Below are positions 6,852-15,187 of a DNA stretch of 20,448 nt, piece after piece. The notes below the pieces were generated by a model. It had not been told where the DNA came from. It saw only the letters and a list, made by a program, of their open reading frames with translations, and searched no databases. The position numbers were made by a program, and so were the translations under genes. The stretch is taken from NCBI GenBank assembly GCA_020072905.1, contig JAIQGB010000018.1, forward strand, positions 1 through 20,448. The letters run 5' to 3'. Numbering within the stretch: position 1 is the first letter of the stretch; each line of letters starts with the position of its first letter. This DNA is from Terriglobia bacterium. Its GTDB lineage: Bacteria; Acidobacteriota; Terriglobia; UBA7540.

Positions 6852-7956
6852 TTACACTTTGGCTAATCCCCGGCGCGAGACCAGGTAGGCCATGATGAAG
6901 GGATCGATATCGCCGTCCAGCACGCGGTCGGCGTCACCCATCTCGAATTTAGTGCGCACGTCCTTCACCAGGCGGTAAGGGTGCAGCACGTAAGAACGGA
7001 TCTGGCTGCCAAAGCCAATCTCCATTTTGGAGTCTTCCAGCTTCTGGGTCGCCTCACGTCGCTTCAGGAGTTCGAGTTCATAGAGTTTCGAGCGCAGGAC
7101 CTTCATCGCCATCTCCTTGTTGCGATGCTGGGAGCGCTCGTTCTGGCACTGCGCGACCGTATTGGTGGGGATGTGGGTAATGCGCACGGCGCTGTCAGTG
7201 GTATTGACGTGCTGCCCTCCCTTCCCCGTCGAGCGGTAGGTCTCGATGCGCAGGTCGTCAGGCTTGATCTCGATGGTGATGGTGTCATCAATCTCGGGGC
7301 TGACGAAGACCGACGCAAACGAGGTGTGGCGCCGGGCGGCGGCGTCGAAGGGCGAGATTCGCACTAGGCGGTGCACACCGATCTCCGAACTCAGGAGTCC
7401 GTAAGCGTAATCGCCCGCCGCCGTAAAGGTGGCCGATTTCAGGCCGGCTTCTTCGCCCGCCTGGTAATCCATCAGCGTGAACTTGAAGCCATGACGCTCG
7501 GCCCAACGGCGGTACATGCGCAGCAGCATTTCCGCCCAGTCCTGCGACTCCGTTCCCCCGGCACCCGGATGGATGGTGACGATGGCGTTCAAGCGGTCGT
7601 GTTCGCCCGACAACAGCGTGGCGAGCTCCAGGCGGTCGACTTCCGCGCGCAACGCGTCCAGTTCGCTGCGCAATTCGCCGCTGACTTCCTCCCCCTCGCG
7701 GGCGAGCTCGAAATAGGCCTCCAAATCAGCGATCCGGCGCGCCAGGCAGTCGTCCGCCTCAGCCTGCTCTTCGAGTCGCTTGCGGTGGGTGAGGATTCTC
7801 TGTGAGGCTTCGGCGTCCTGCCAGAAGCCGGGCTGGGCTATCTGCTTCTCCAGGACTTCGAGTTCGCGGCGTCGGGCAGGGGCGTCAAAGAAAACTCCGC
7901 AGTTCATGGGTGCGCTGTCTCAGACTTTCAAAATCCCTTTGCAGTTCTTCAATCAT
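6852..7956 (-). CDS. prfB: Peptide chain release factor 2, with programmed +1 frameshift
   Basis: Class I release factor that reads UAA and UGA and triggers hydrolysis of peptidyl-tRNA on the ribosome. The UGA-specific SPF tripeptide (residues 201-203, VRISPFDA) and the catalytic GGQ (246-248, TGKGGQHVN) are both present and lie four residues from their E. coli positions. Translation starts at ATG 7956 (GGAG six bases upstream), reads 23 codons ending in SFL, meets an in-frame TGA at 7887-7885, and must shift +1 to continue as DAPARRRELEV. The full product is about 367 residues, the normal RF2 length. The ATG at 7907 in the downstream frame is a false start. lnt ends 36 bases upstream, so the two are probably co-transcribed. 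Confidence 0.97.
7884..7899 (-). promoter_or_regulatory. prfB: prfB autoregulatory +1 frameshift site
   Basis: Minus strand: GGAG (7898-7895), four T, CTT (7890-7888), TGA (7887-7885), C (7884). This is the known RF2 recoding site: slippery CTT followed by the poor stop context TGA-C, with an internal Shine-Dalgarno-like element upstream. When RF2 is scarce, the stop is read slowly and ribosomes slip to +1, restoring RF2. Compared with the E. coli site (AGGGGG, three bases, CTT TGA C), the SD-like element is shorter and one base farther away. Confidence 0.93.
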
Positions 7957-7992
7957 GGAATCTCCCGGAGGCAAGGGTGGGATTTCACCTCC

Positions 7993-9564
7993 CTACCGGT
8001 GCCTCCTTATCCTTATCTTCGATTTGCCGATCATCACCGCAGCCAACGCGACACAGAACCATGCGAAGACGTCGCCGTGCGCCGTGTAAAACGTCCGCTC
8101 CGACAAGTAGTCAAACCGCCCTTCAAGCACCACTTGCTCGTGCCGAGGCAGGCGCGAGATGATGCGTCCGTAGGGGTCGATCACCGAGGTGATGCCGTCG
8201 TTCGTATCCCGCAACAGGTAGCGGCGATTCTCGATGGCCCGCAATCTCGCCATCTCCAGGTGCTGGAAGGCCGCCGCGGAATCCCCGAACCAAGCATCGT
8301 TCGAGATGTTGACGAGCACGCCCGGCCCCTCGGGAACCACGCGTCGCACGAGTTGCGGGAAGATCGCCTCGTAACAAATGAAGAGACCCAGCCCGCCATC
8401 CCGAGTCTGCGCCGCGCGATAGCTTGTGCCGGGAACAAAGTTCCCCGCTTCGTAGGTGATCTTACCGACCAGACTCGGAAAGGCCCAAGCCGGCACGTAC
8501 TCTCCAAACGGCACCAGATGAATCTTATCATAGGCGAGCACCACCCGACCCGCGGGATCGAGCACCATGGCGCTGTTCTTGGGCTGGGTCCCTGCCGGGT
8601 CAGCGTAATTCACGCTCCCCACGACAACGTACGCTCGCGCTTCGCGCGCCATGCGCTCCACAGCGGAGCGGAAGATGGGGTCGCGCTCGAAATAGAACGG
8701 CGCCGGATTCTCCGGCCAGATGATGAGCGGGGTCGAGACCGAGTTCCCTGCCCTGCGGACGCTCGCGATGCTGAGGTCCACAAGATTGTTCAAACGCGCC
8801 GGATCCCGCCAAGGAGCCCATTGGGCGACAACCGCTTCATCCATCGAAACATCAGGCTGGACGAGAAAGGCGGCCCGGCTGCCCGGTGCCAGCGGCCGGG
8901 GTGAGAGGATGAGGTCCGCCCCGAGCAGCAGCACACACCAGCCGGCCAGCGCGAGGCGCGGGGCACTCCTTCGCGGCTCGAGCCAGACCCAGGCGAGCAC
9001 GGCACTCGTGGTCGCCGCAAGGAAGGAGAGGCCATATACGGCTGTCACCGAGGCCACTTGCCGGAGGCCGCTCGCCTGGACAGCGTACCCAAGGAGGTTC
9101 CATGGGACGCCCGTAATCAGGTAGGTCCGGGCAATCTCCATCGCTACCCAAAGGAGCGGGCACAAGAGGAGTGTACGGTTCGGCGAGCCGCCCGCCGCCC
9201 AGGCGAGGACGAGTGCGAAGCCGCCAAAAAAGACGGCAAACACCACGACGAACAACGCCAGGACGCCGTAGGCCAACAGCGGGGAGAGCCCTCCGTGGCG
9301 CTCCATTACGGTCACGAACCAGTAGCAACTCCCCGTCAGGTAGACGGCTCCCGCGACATAGCCCCAAAGAAAAGCGTGTCCCGGGCGACGCTCGCCGGCG
9401 AGCACCACAAACAGCGGCGCACACGCAAACCACACGAGCAGATGCCAGCCAAGCAGCGGAAAGCAGGCGAAAAGCATGAACCCGCTCAGAGCGCTGGCAG
9501 CGAGACGGAAACGGAACGATTGGAGTGGCCGGGAAGCTGGTTGAGACGTTGCGCTTGTGCTCAA
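7993..9564 (-). CDS. lnt: Apolipoprotein N-acyltransferase
   Basis: Inner-membrane enzyme that adds the third acyl chain to the amino-terminal cysteine of lipoproteins, the last step of their maturation. 523 residues: several membrane helices (about 20-215), a periplasmic nitrilase-like domain (about 228-485), and a final helix (about 496-513). The catalytic triad is complete: E285 in WPENP, K347 in YDKIHLVPFGEYVP, and C397 in FICYEA (E. coli E267, K335, C387). NDAWFG is also conserved. The listed start is TTG at 9564 with no clear binding site; a CTG at 9585 is the only other upstream option, and the next Met (30) would cut into the first helix. It sits just upstream of prfB. The window also encodes a predicted lipoprotein (12624-14270), a plausible client. 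Confidence 0.96.
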   Translation of the reverse strand: MSTSATSQPASRPLQSFRFRLAASALSGFMLFACFPLLGWHLLVWFACAPLFVVLAGERRPGHAFLWGYVAGAVYLTGSCYWFVTVMERHGGLSPLLAYGVLALFVVVFAVFFGGFALVLAWAAGGSPNRTLLLCPLLWVAMEIARTYLITGVPWNLLGYAVQASGLRQVASVTAVYGLSFLAATTSAVLAWVWLEPRRSAPRLALAGWCVLLLGADLILSPRPLAPGSRAAFLVQPDVSMDEAVVAQWAPWRDPARLNNLVDLSIASVRRAGNSVSTPLIIWPENPAPFYFERDPIFRSAVERMAREARAYVVVGSVNYADPAGTQPKNSAMVLDPAGRVVLAYDKIHLVPFGEYVPAWAFPSLVGKITYEAGNFVPGTSYRAAQTRDGGLGLFICYEAIFPQLVRRVVPEGPGVLVNISNDAWFGDSAAAFQHLEMARLRAIENRRYLLRDTNDGITSVIDPYGRIISRLPRHEQVVLEGRFDYLSERTFYTAHGDVFAWFCVALAAVMIGKSKIRIRRHR

Positions 9565-9578
9565 GGAGTGGTCTAGGG

Positions 9579-9626
9579 TTGTCAGTTGTTAGTTGTCAGT
9601 TTTGGTTGTGAGCTGTTCGCTGTCGG
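9579..9626. repeat. Short imperfect heptad tandem repeat
   Basis: Plus strand units of seven bases: TTGTCAG, TTGTTAG, TTGTCAG, then a TTTTGG interruption (9600-9605), then TTGTGAG, CTGTTCG, CTGTCGG. It lies between the SPOR gene and lnt, at the edge of the lnt start region, and is AT-richer than its surroundings. No coding role is apparent. Confidence 0.75.
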
Positions 9627-9697
9627 CGACCCATCATCTTTCACCTTCAAGCAGGAATCGACCGGACCTCCGGGCTTCGGTCCTCGAACAGCAGTCG

Positions 9698-10348
9698 TCA
9701 GTGCTTGATGAACGGCTTGAACCCCTCTTTGGCAATTCGATTTTGAACCTTCTGGGCGTCCTCGCGCGTGGCAAAGGGTCCGACCTGCACGCGATAAAGG
9801 TTGTCTTTGGCCTCGGAATACTCGGGCCTGACCACAAACACTGCGAACCCGCGCGACTTGAGCTCTTTGACGAGCTTCTCCGCGTCCTGCTTGTCCCGCG
9901 AGGCGGCCACCTGCACGGTGTAACCCGCCTCAACGTCCCGGACGCGCGCCCTCCGAGCCGGCACGGAATGTGTCGCGGCCCGAGCGCTGGTTCGGGAACT
10001 CGGCACGGACTGGGCTGGCGGCGCGGCCCTGCCGCCAGCGGGTTTCTGCTCCGCCGCGGACTCTGTGAGTGAAGGCTGCGGCGCCGTTCCCCGAGGGTTG
10101 ATAGGCGCAGTTTCGTTGCCCGTGGTCTGAACGGTTTCGAGCGGTGCATTCACCGTGGGGGGAATAGCGCCCGAAGGCGTCACCTGCTCGGTCGGGCCGG
10201 CGGATCGGGACATCCGCTCGTTATAGCCGACCAGGAAGCCAAGTGAGAAAAAGACGGCACAGGCGGCCACGCCTACCAGAAACACCAGAATCAGGTAGCG
10301 GGCCGAGAGCCCCCTCTCATCCTGCTTCCGTTCACCGAGGCCAACCAT
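9698..10348 (-). CDS. Membrane-anchored SPOR-domain protein
   Basis: 216 residues. A short cytoplasmic end is followed by one membrane helix (about 19-42, ending GFLVGYNE), a Pro/Ala/Thr-rich linker (about 50-138), and a carboxyl-terminal SPOR domain (about 140-216: GYTVQVAASRDKQDAEKLV and, later, LYRVQVGPFATREDAQKV). This is the layout of FtsN/DedD-like proteins: SPOR domains bind denuded glycan strands and bring the protein to the division septum. Whether it acts in division here is inference, but the nearby PBP1B-like synthase fits. ATG at 10348 has an ideal AAGGAG four bases upstream. The slipin gene ends 55 bases upstream. Confidence 0.92.
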   Translation of the reverse strand: MVGLGERKQDERGLSARYLILVFLVGVAACAVFFSLGFLVGYNERMSRSAGPTEQVTPSGAIPPTVNAPLETVQTTGNETAPINPRGTAPQPSLTESAAEQKPAGGRAAPPAQSVPSSRTSARAATHSVPARRARVRDVEAGYTVQVAASRDKQDAEKLVKELKSRGFAVFVVRPEYSEAKDNLYRVQVGPFATREDAQKVQNRIAKEGFKPFIKH

Positions 10349-10403
10349 GGGTCTCCTTCAACCGCCGTCGGCGAAAAACCGAGCGCCTTTCCGGTTTGGC
10401 GCC

Positions 10404-11192
10404 CTACTTCGTCGCCGGGCCGGGCGCCGAGATGCCCACGGCTCTCCCCAATAGTGAGGACATGAGCTCGATGGGCAACGGAAAAACGATCGTCGTATTC
10501 TTCTCCGTCCCGATCTCGGTCAGCGTTTGGAGATAACGCAGGGTGATCGCCACCGGTTCGCGGCTGATGTTCCCTGCCGCCATGGCGAGTTTTTCCGACG
10601 CCTGATATTCGCCGTCAGCGTGAATGATCTTGGCGCGGCGCTCGCGCTCCGCTTCGGCTTGGCGGGCGATCGCGCGCTGCATTTCCTGGGGCAAATCCAC
10701 TTGCTTGATCTGCACTTGCGTTACCTTGATTCCCCAGGGCTCCGTCTGCTCGTCGATGATGGTTTGCAGGCGCTGGTTGAGCTTTTCCCGCTGCGAAAGC
10801 ATGTCGTCCAGCTCCACCTCGCCCAGCACGGAGCGCAAGGCCGTGGAGGCGAGTTGTTCGACGGCGTAGCGGTAGTTCCTCAGCTCGATCAGCGCTTTTT
10901 GAGCGGTGATCACACGGTACCAGAGCACCGCGCTGACCTTCATCGAGACGTTGTCCCGCGAGATGACGTCCTGCGGCGGCACGTCCCAAGTTTCGATCTG
11001 GAGCGAGATGCGGTACATACGGTCGATCGGCCAGAGGATGAGGATCAGCCCCGGCCCCTTGTCCGTGGCCAGGACGCGCCCCAGGCGGAGGACGACCGCC
11101 TTCTCCCATTCATTCAGGATGTTGATGCACTTGATGATCCAGACCAGGAAGATGAAAAAGGCGACGATGAGCGGTGTTCCTATGCTGTCCAT
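10404..11192 (-). CDS. Slipin (SPFH/band 7 family membrane scaffold)
   Basis: 262 residues. One amino-terminal membrane helix (about 5-24) is followed by the SPFH domain: EKAVVLRLGRV, PIDRMYRISLQ, the VSAVLWYRV strand, and VEQLASTALRSVLGEVELDD. A charged coiled-coil stretch follows (about 170-210, AIARQAEAERERRAKI). This is the slipin pattern of bacterial stomatin homologues, which assemble on the inner membrane. Slipins are known to pair with NfeD proteases; in archaeal PH1510/PH1511, the protease cuts the slipin near its carboxyl end. The neighbouring gene upstream here is such a protease, so a working pair is likely. AAAGGAG precedes the ATG at good spacing. Confidence 0.95.
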   Translation of the reverse strand: MDSIGTPLIVAFFIFLVWIIKCINILNEWEKAVVLRLGRVLATDKGPGLILILWPIDRMYRISLQIETWDVPPQDVISRDNVSMKVSAVLWYRVITAQKALIELRNYRYAVEQLASTALRSVLGEVELDDMLSQREKLNQRLQTIIDEQTEPWGIKVTQVQIKQVDLPQEMQRAIARQAEAERERRAKIIHADGEYQASEKLAMAAGNISREPVAITLRYLQTLTEIGTEKNTTIVFPLPIELMSSLLGRAVGISAPGPATK

Positions 11193-11264
11193 GGTGAACT
11201 CCTTTGCCCAATCTCTCGCGCGGATTGGTGGCAGTCTCCGCGCCGACGTTTATTCGGAATCGGT

Positions 11265-11300
11265 CAACGAAAACCGAAACAAAGGCTGGCGGGAAGCCAG
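11265..11300 (-). terminator. Possible weak intrinsic terminator between NfeD and slipin genes
   Basis: Minus strand: a five-pair stem CTGGC/GCCAG with TTCCC loop (11300-11286), followed by a T-rich but interrupted tract (CTTTGTTT, then GGTTTTCG). It lies just after the NfeD stop. The stem is short, so at most partial termination or RNA end protection is likely. Confidence 0.25.
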
Positions 11301-11313
11301 TCCTCCCTTCAGT

Positions 11314-12627
11314 CTATCGAGATTCGGCGACCGGCTCAACCTCCAAAGTCAAGCCCGCAATTTTCCGCACGCGGATGCGGCCGCCCCGGGGAATTTTCGT
11401 CGTGGCGTGGGCGTCCCAGATCTCGCCGCGGACCAAGACCTTCCCCATCGGATCGAGATCGGTCTGGGCGATGCCGGTGGAATCGATCATGGCGGCCTCG
11501 CCGGTGACCGCCTTGCGTCGCTTCGCAGCGACGGCCAGCCGCAGCAAAATAATGGTAATCGCCGCCAGCGGGAGGGTCACGCCGAGGGCCGTCGACAGGC
11601 GAATCCGCGCCTCCGGCCACGGCGAGTCAACAAGAATCAGCGCGCCGATGACCATGGCCAGAATTCCTCCGGCCGCCAGGGCGCCATGGGAGGTAATCTT
11701 GACCTCCAGGGCAAACAGCACGAGCGCCAGCAGGATGAGGATGACGCCGAGCGTATTGATGGGAAGCAGATTGAAGGCAAACAGGGCCAGAACGATAGCC
11801 ACGGCTCCCACCACTCCCGGCGCGATGAGCCCGGGATGGGTGAATTCAACGTACAGGCACGCCACGCCCAGTGCCCCCAGCAGAAAGGCGATATTCGGGT
11901 CGGCAATCCAGGAAAAGAGCCGCTCGCGCCGAGTCATCACGTGCGGCACGAGGGCGGCGCCCGCCAGGTGCAGCGTGATGGTCGTATCGTTGACGCGCTT
12001 GATAGTTCGCCCCTCGAGCTGGGCAAGGACATCCTGGGGCGTGGACGCGATGGCGTCGATAAGATGGTCTTCGAGCGCTTCCTTTTCCGTGAACGACCGG
12101 CTCTGGCGAACACCCTCCTCGGCGAGCTTGGCGTTCCGGCCGCGCTTGTCGGCGATGCTGCGGATATAGGATGCTGCGTCGTTCTCGATCTTCTCCTCCA
12201 TCGTCTTGCCAATCTGCACGCCGCCGATGACGACCGGGTGCGCGGCGCCGGAGGTCGTTCCGGGCGCCATGACCGCGGCGTCTCCCGCAAGCAGGATGAA
12301 AAATCCCGCCGATGCGGCGCTGGCCCCGCTGGGCGCGACGTAGGTGATGACGGGAACCCGCGAATCGAAGATGGCCTGAATGATGGCCCGCATCGAGTTA
12401 TTGAGGCCGCCCGGGGTGTCCATCTCGATCAGCACCGCGTCGGCCTGCGTCTCGTTGGCCAGCTTGATGCCGCGGATGATGTACTCGGCGCTGACTTGGT
12501 GAATCATCTCGTCGAGCGTCAGCACGACGACGCGCGGGCGAGCCTCCGGAGGCCTGCCGAAGGCCGCTCCGCCGCTCGCCACGGCGACCGCCAGCATCAG
12601 GAAGAGTCCGGCTCGTCTGGGTTTCAA
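11314..12627 (-). CDS. NfeD-family membrane-bound ClpP-class serine protease
   Basis: 437 residues, the long form of NfeD. A signal peptide or signal anchor is followed by a ClpP-fold protease domain (about 30-225), then about five membrane helices (about 235-370) and a small OB-fold NfeD domain at the carboxyl end (about 375-433). Conserved protease signatures: LIEMDTPGGLNNSM, the serine in PSGASAASAG (S106, matching Ser97 of PH1510), and a candidate catalytic lysine in EEKIEND (K146, matching Lys138). In archaea this protease cleaves the partner slipin, which is encoded next to it here. Start is TTG at 12627, overlapping the stop of the upstream gene as TTGA, with AGGA about eight bases upstream; this implies translational coupling. 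Confidence 0.94.
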   Translation of the reverse strand: MKPRRAGLFLMLAVAVASGGAAFGRPPEARPRVVVLTLDEMIHQVSAEYIIRGIKLANETQADAVLIEMDTPGGLNNSMRAIIQAIFDSRVPVITYVAPSGASAASAGFFILLAGDAAVMAPGTTSGAAHPVVIGGVQIGKTMEEKIENDAASYIRSIADKRGRNAKLAEEGVRQSRSFTEKEALEDHLIDAIASTPQDVLAQLEGRTIKRVNDTTITLHLAGAALVPHVMTRRERLFSWIADPNIAFLLGALGVACLYVEFTHPGLIAPGVVGAVAIVLALFAFNLLPINTLGVILILLALVLFALEVKITSHGALAAGGILAMVIGALILVDSPWPEARIRLSTALGVTLPLAAITIILLRLAVAAKRRKAVTGEAAMIDSTGIAQTDLDPMGKVLVRGEIWDAHATTKIPRGGRIRVRKIAGLTLEVEPVAESR

Positions 12628-14270
12628 GGTGTCTTCCTCTCACCAGGCGCACTGTCCGGGATTTCCTTCATCAGCGCCTGCGCTTCGTGATTGTTCGGGT
12701 CCAGGCTCAACACGGCCTGGCTGTGGTTGCGCGCCGCTTGCGGCTGGTCGAGCGAGAGATAAACGCGCGCCAGGATCAGGTGAGCGGCCACCGTGTTGCT
12801 GAGTTTGAGAGAGGTCTCGAGTTCCGCCGCCGCCTCGTGATGCCGGCCCTGGGCATCATACGCTTCCGCCAGAATCAAGTGCGCCTCGCTGTCCTGCGGG
12901 AGCAGCGAGACAGCCTCCGCGAGTTCCCGCTCCGCTTCGCGCGCGTGGCCGGCGGCCAGAAATTCCTTGCCGCGCGCCACGTGGACTTCCGCGTGGCGTG
13001 CGGGGGTTTCACCCTGCAACCGTTCCTCCAGGGCGTTGTGCACCGCCAGCGACAACAGCCCGTAGGCGTGCCCGTCGTAGTGCTTCTTGAGCCGCAAATG
13101 CGACAGCAAATCCTGGCCGGATTCCTGCAGCCCATTTCCCTCATGCGAGGCCAACCACTCTGCTTCCCTCTTCTTGCCTGTCGCGTCACCCGCGGCGCCC
13201 AGCGCGTCAGCCAGCAGCGCGTGGATTTCCGGATCGTCGGCGGAAAGCTGCAAGGCCTCGCGCAAGTGCCGGACAGCTTCCGGATACTTCTGGCGATAAA
13301 GGAGGGACACACCGAGGTTGAAGCAGAAAATGGGATCCGTCGGATCGCCCTGGTACGCGCGCTCGAAACTCGCCGTTGCCGCCTCGAACTGGCCGCGGCG
13401 CGCTTGCATAAATCCTAGATTGTTCCAGACTTCGTTCAGAGGGATCTGGCGGGATAGCCCTTCAAAGGCGCGCTCGGCAGCGGCATCGTGGCCGAGGAAG
13501 AACTCATCCACACCCAGCAGAAACTGCGACTCCAGGTAGTTCGCGTCTTTCTCCTCGAGCTTGCGGAGCCAGCGCGCGGAGTTCTCGTAGTCTTTCTCTG
13601 CAAAGTAGAATCGGCCGAGTTCCAACGCCGCGCGATGATCGGAAGGGTCCAGGCGGTTGGCCTCACCGAGGAAGCGGACGCGGCTTTCCTTGTCTGTTGC
13701 CAGAATGCCGCGAATGAAGTTTTCGTAGGCGTCGAGGCGGATGACCGGGAACTGCCGCGCAAAATCCTCTTCCCGGCCGACGGTAAATTCCGGGTCCTGC
13801 GTGGCGAGCAGGCGCCAGGCCAGGCGCGTCTGGAGTTCGGCGAGGTCAGCAAGCTCGCCGGTCGTTTCGAGCGCGTTCGCGAGCTTCAGGCGGTGGACGT
13901 CGAGCAGTTGAGCTCGCGCCGTCAGCCGATTCCCTTCCACGGCAAAGTTGCCCACCACCGCCCAGTCGACCCCCAAGGTCTCGGCCACCTTGTAGACGCT
14001 GGCGAGTGTAATGGGAGTCCCGGCGGGAATCCCCAGTTGTTCAAACGCCGCATTCCTTTCGCGCCGACTCAGGACAAAACGGTCAGGGCCCCCCAGACGC
14101 GTGGAAAGCGTTTCCGAGAAACTCTCTGAAATCCAGTTCAGGTCGGGTCGGCTGCTGCGGTTCTCGAAGGGAAAGACCAAAAGGGTCCGGGGAGGCGGTG
14201 CGGCCGGCAGCTCACACGCCGCAAGCATCAAGAGCAGGGTGGAGAGAATCCTCTTCATGGATCGACTCAT
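12624..14270 (-). CDS. Predicted lipoprotein with TolB-like N-domain and TPR repeats
   Basis: 548 residues. The amino end is a lipoprotein signal with lipobox LAAC (cysteine 19), so it should be lipidated and a client of Lnt. Residues about 28-130 form a TolB/CsgG-family-like domain (LLVFPFENRSSRPDLNWIS, then FVLSRRERNAAFEQLGIP). The rest is TPR: repeats are clearest at 279-346 (VWNNLGFMQARRGQFEAA) and 427-528 (EVHVARGKEFLAAGHAREAE; EAHLILAEAYDAQGRHHEAA). TPR arrays bind proteins or peptides, so a scaffold role in the envelope is likely, but the partner is unknown. Two starts are possible, ATG 14270 and ATG 14258; both give a working signal. A TATAAT lies at 14281-14276. It overlaps the NfeD start by four bases. 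Confidence 0.82.
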   Translation of the reverse strand: MSRSMKRILSTLLLMLAACELPAAPPPRTLLVFPFENRSSRPDLNWISESFSETLSTRLGGPDRFVLSRRERNAAFEQLGIPAGTPITLASVYKVAETLGVDWAVVGNFAVEGNRLTARAQLLDVHRLKLANALETTGELADLAELQTRLAWRLLATQDPEFTVGREEDFARQFPVIRLDAYENFIRGILATDKESRVRFLGEANRLDPSDHRAALELGRFYFAEKDYENSARWLRKLEEKDANYLESQFLLGVDEFFLGHDAAAERAFEGLSRQIPLNEVWNNLGFMQARRGQFEAATASFERAYQGDPTDPIFCFNLGVSLLYRQKYPEAVRHLREALQLSADDPEIHALLADALGAAGDATGKKREAEWLASHEGNGLQESGQDLLSHLRLKKHYDGHAYGLLSLAVHNALEERLQGETPARHAEVHVARGKEFLAAGHAREAERELAEAVSLLPQDSEAHLILAEAYDAQGRHHEAAAELETSLKLSNTVAAHLILARVYLSLDQPQAARNHSQAVLSLDPNNHEAQALMKEIPDSAPGERKTP

Positions 14271-14292
14271 CCGTCATTATATCGCCGAAGCC

Positions 14293-15132
14293 TCACTCGC
14301 CGATGGCCTTGGGGGGATTCGCCCGCAGTTCGACGTAGGCGGGAAACTCGCTGATTTTTCGGAAGTCCGTGTCCTGGTCGAGCTCCTTGGTATCGTTGAA
14401 TCCGTCTTCGAAGGCGCGGCGCAAGTAGCGCACGGCTTCATCAGCGCGTCCCAGCGAGGCAAAGACCTTGGCCAGGTAGAAGAAGAATTTGGCGTCGGCG
14501 CTGCGCGCCTGGATGACCGTTCCGAGCGCCGAGCGCTCCGTCAGCACGTTGGGATCAATGCTGAGCGCTGCCCGGTACTCTTCCAGGGCGGGCTGGATCT
14601 TCTTGACGCGGTATAGTGACGTCCCCAGGTTCAAATGAAACGAAGCGCTGTTCGGATTCAGCTTGATCGCCTGGCGGTAGTACCTGATGGATTTCTTGGC
14701 GCGGTTCTCGAGGTAATAGGTGGTCCCCATATTATTCCAGGCTTCCGAGAACGTCTTGTCCCGCCGCATTGCTTCCTTGTAGGCCTTGCGCGCCGCCGAG
14801 TAGTTCATTTGCTGCTGGTAGGCGATGCCCAGCTTGTTCCACAGGGGCGACCGGGTGCGGCCCGTGGCTTCGAGCGCCCGCTTGTAGTAGTCCACCGCAT
14901 CCGCGTAAGCCTTACTGGCCATGAAGATATCCGCCCGGTCTTCGGTCGTCAGCGCCGCCGGAGGCTTGGTGGGCGCGGGCTGTTCGCTCTCCGGAGTGAG
15001 GACGGGTGGAATCAGCTCAGGCTGAGCCGGTTTCTCGTTGGGCTGCTGCCGCGCGGTCAGACCCGCGGGGAGAAGGCAGAGAAAGAGTGCCGTCGCCATC
15101 CAGCAAGTCCAGGAAAGGGTCGTCGGTTTCAT
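14293..15132 (-). CDS. Exported TPR-repeat protein
   Basis: 279 residues. A signal peptide (hydrophobic core about residues 11-24, likely cut after TA at residue 27) is followed by a Pro/Glu/Gln-rich linker (about 28-60), then TPR repeats at about 62-93, 94-127, 128-161, 162-195 and 213-243 (for example AWNNMGTTYYLENRAKKSIR and FFFYLAKVFASLGRADEAVR). The last part, RKISEFPAYVELRANPP, closes the array with a short helix. No cysteine lipobox, so probably soluble in the periplasm. It lies between the PBP1B-like synthase and the TPR lipoprotein (22 bases to the latter), suggesting shared transcription and possibly a role in envelope assembly, but its binding partner cannot be read from the sequence. 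AAGG precedes the ATG. Confidence 0.85.
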   Translation of the reverse strand: MKPTTLSWTCWMATALFLCLLPAGLTARQQPNEKPAQPELIPPVLTPESEQPAPTKPPAALTTEDRADIFMASKAYADAVDYYKRALEATGRTRSPLWNKLGIAYQQQMNYSAARKAYKEAMRRDKTFSEAWNNMGTTYYLENRAKKSIRYYRQAIKLNPNSASFHLNLGTSLYRVKKIQPALEEYRAALSIDPNVLTERSALGTVIQARSADAKFFFYLAKVFASLGRADEAVRYLRRAFEDGFNDTKELDQDTDFRKISEFPAYVELRANPPKAIGE

Positions 15133-15187
15133 GCATCACCTTCCATCCTACGAGGGAACCCGTCGGGCCTAGGGCGCGATGTCAACC

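Noticed and set aside
7872..7907. ATG at 7907 as the start of prfB
   Set aside because: That frame lacks the first part of RF2; the +1 frameshift site with an upstream ATG and ribosome binding site at 7956 explains the gene better.
10906..12690. 594-codon plus-strand frame across the slipin/NfeD region
   Set aside because: It is antisense to well-recognised slipin and NfeD genes and has no domain-like pattern.
14276..14281. TATAAT as a promoter for the TPR lipoprotein
   Set aside because: No -35 at the right distance and it lies inside a closely spaced gene run; the transcript would start at or next to the ATG. Kept only as a note.
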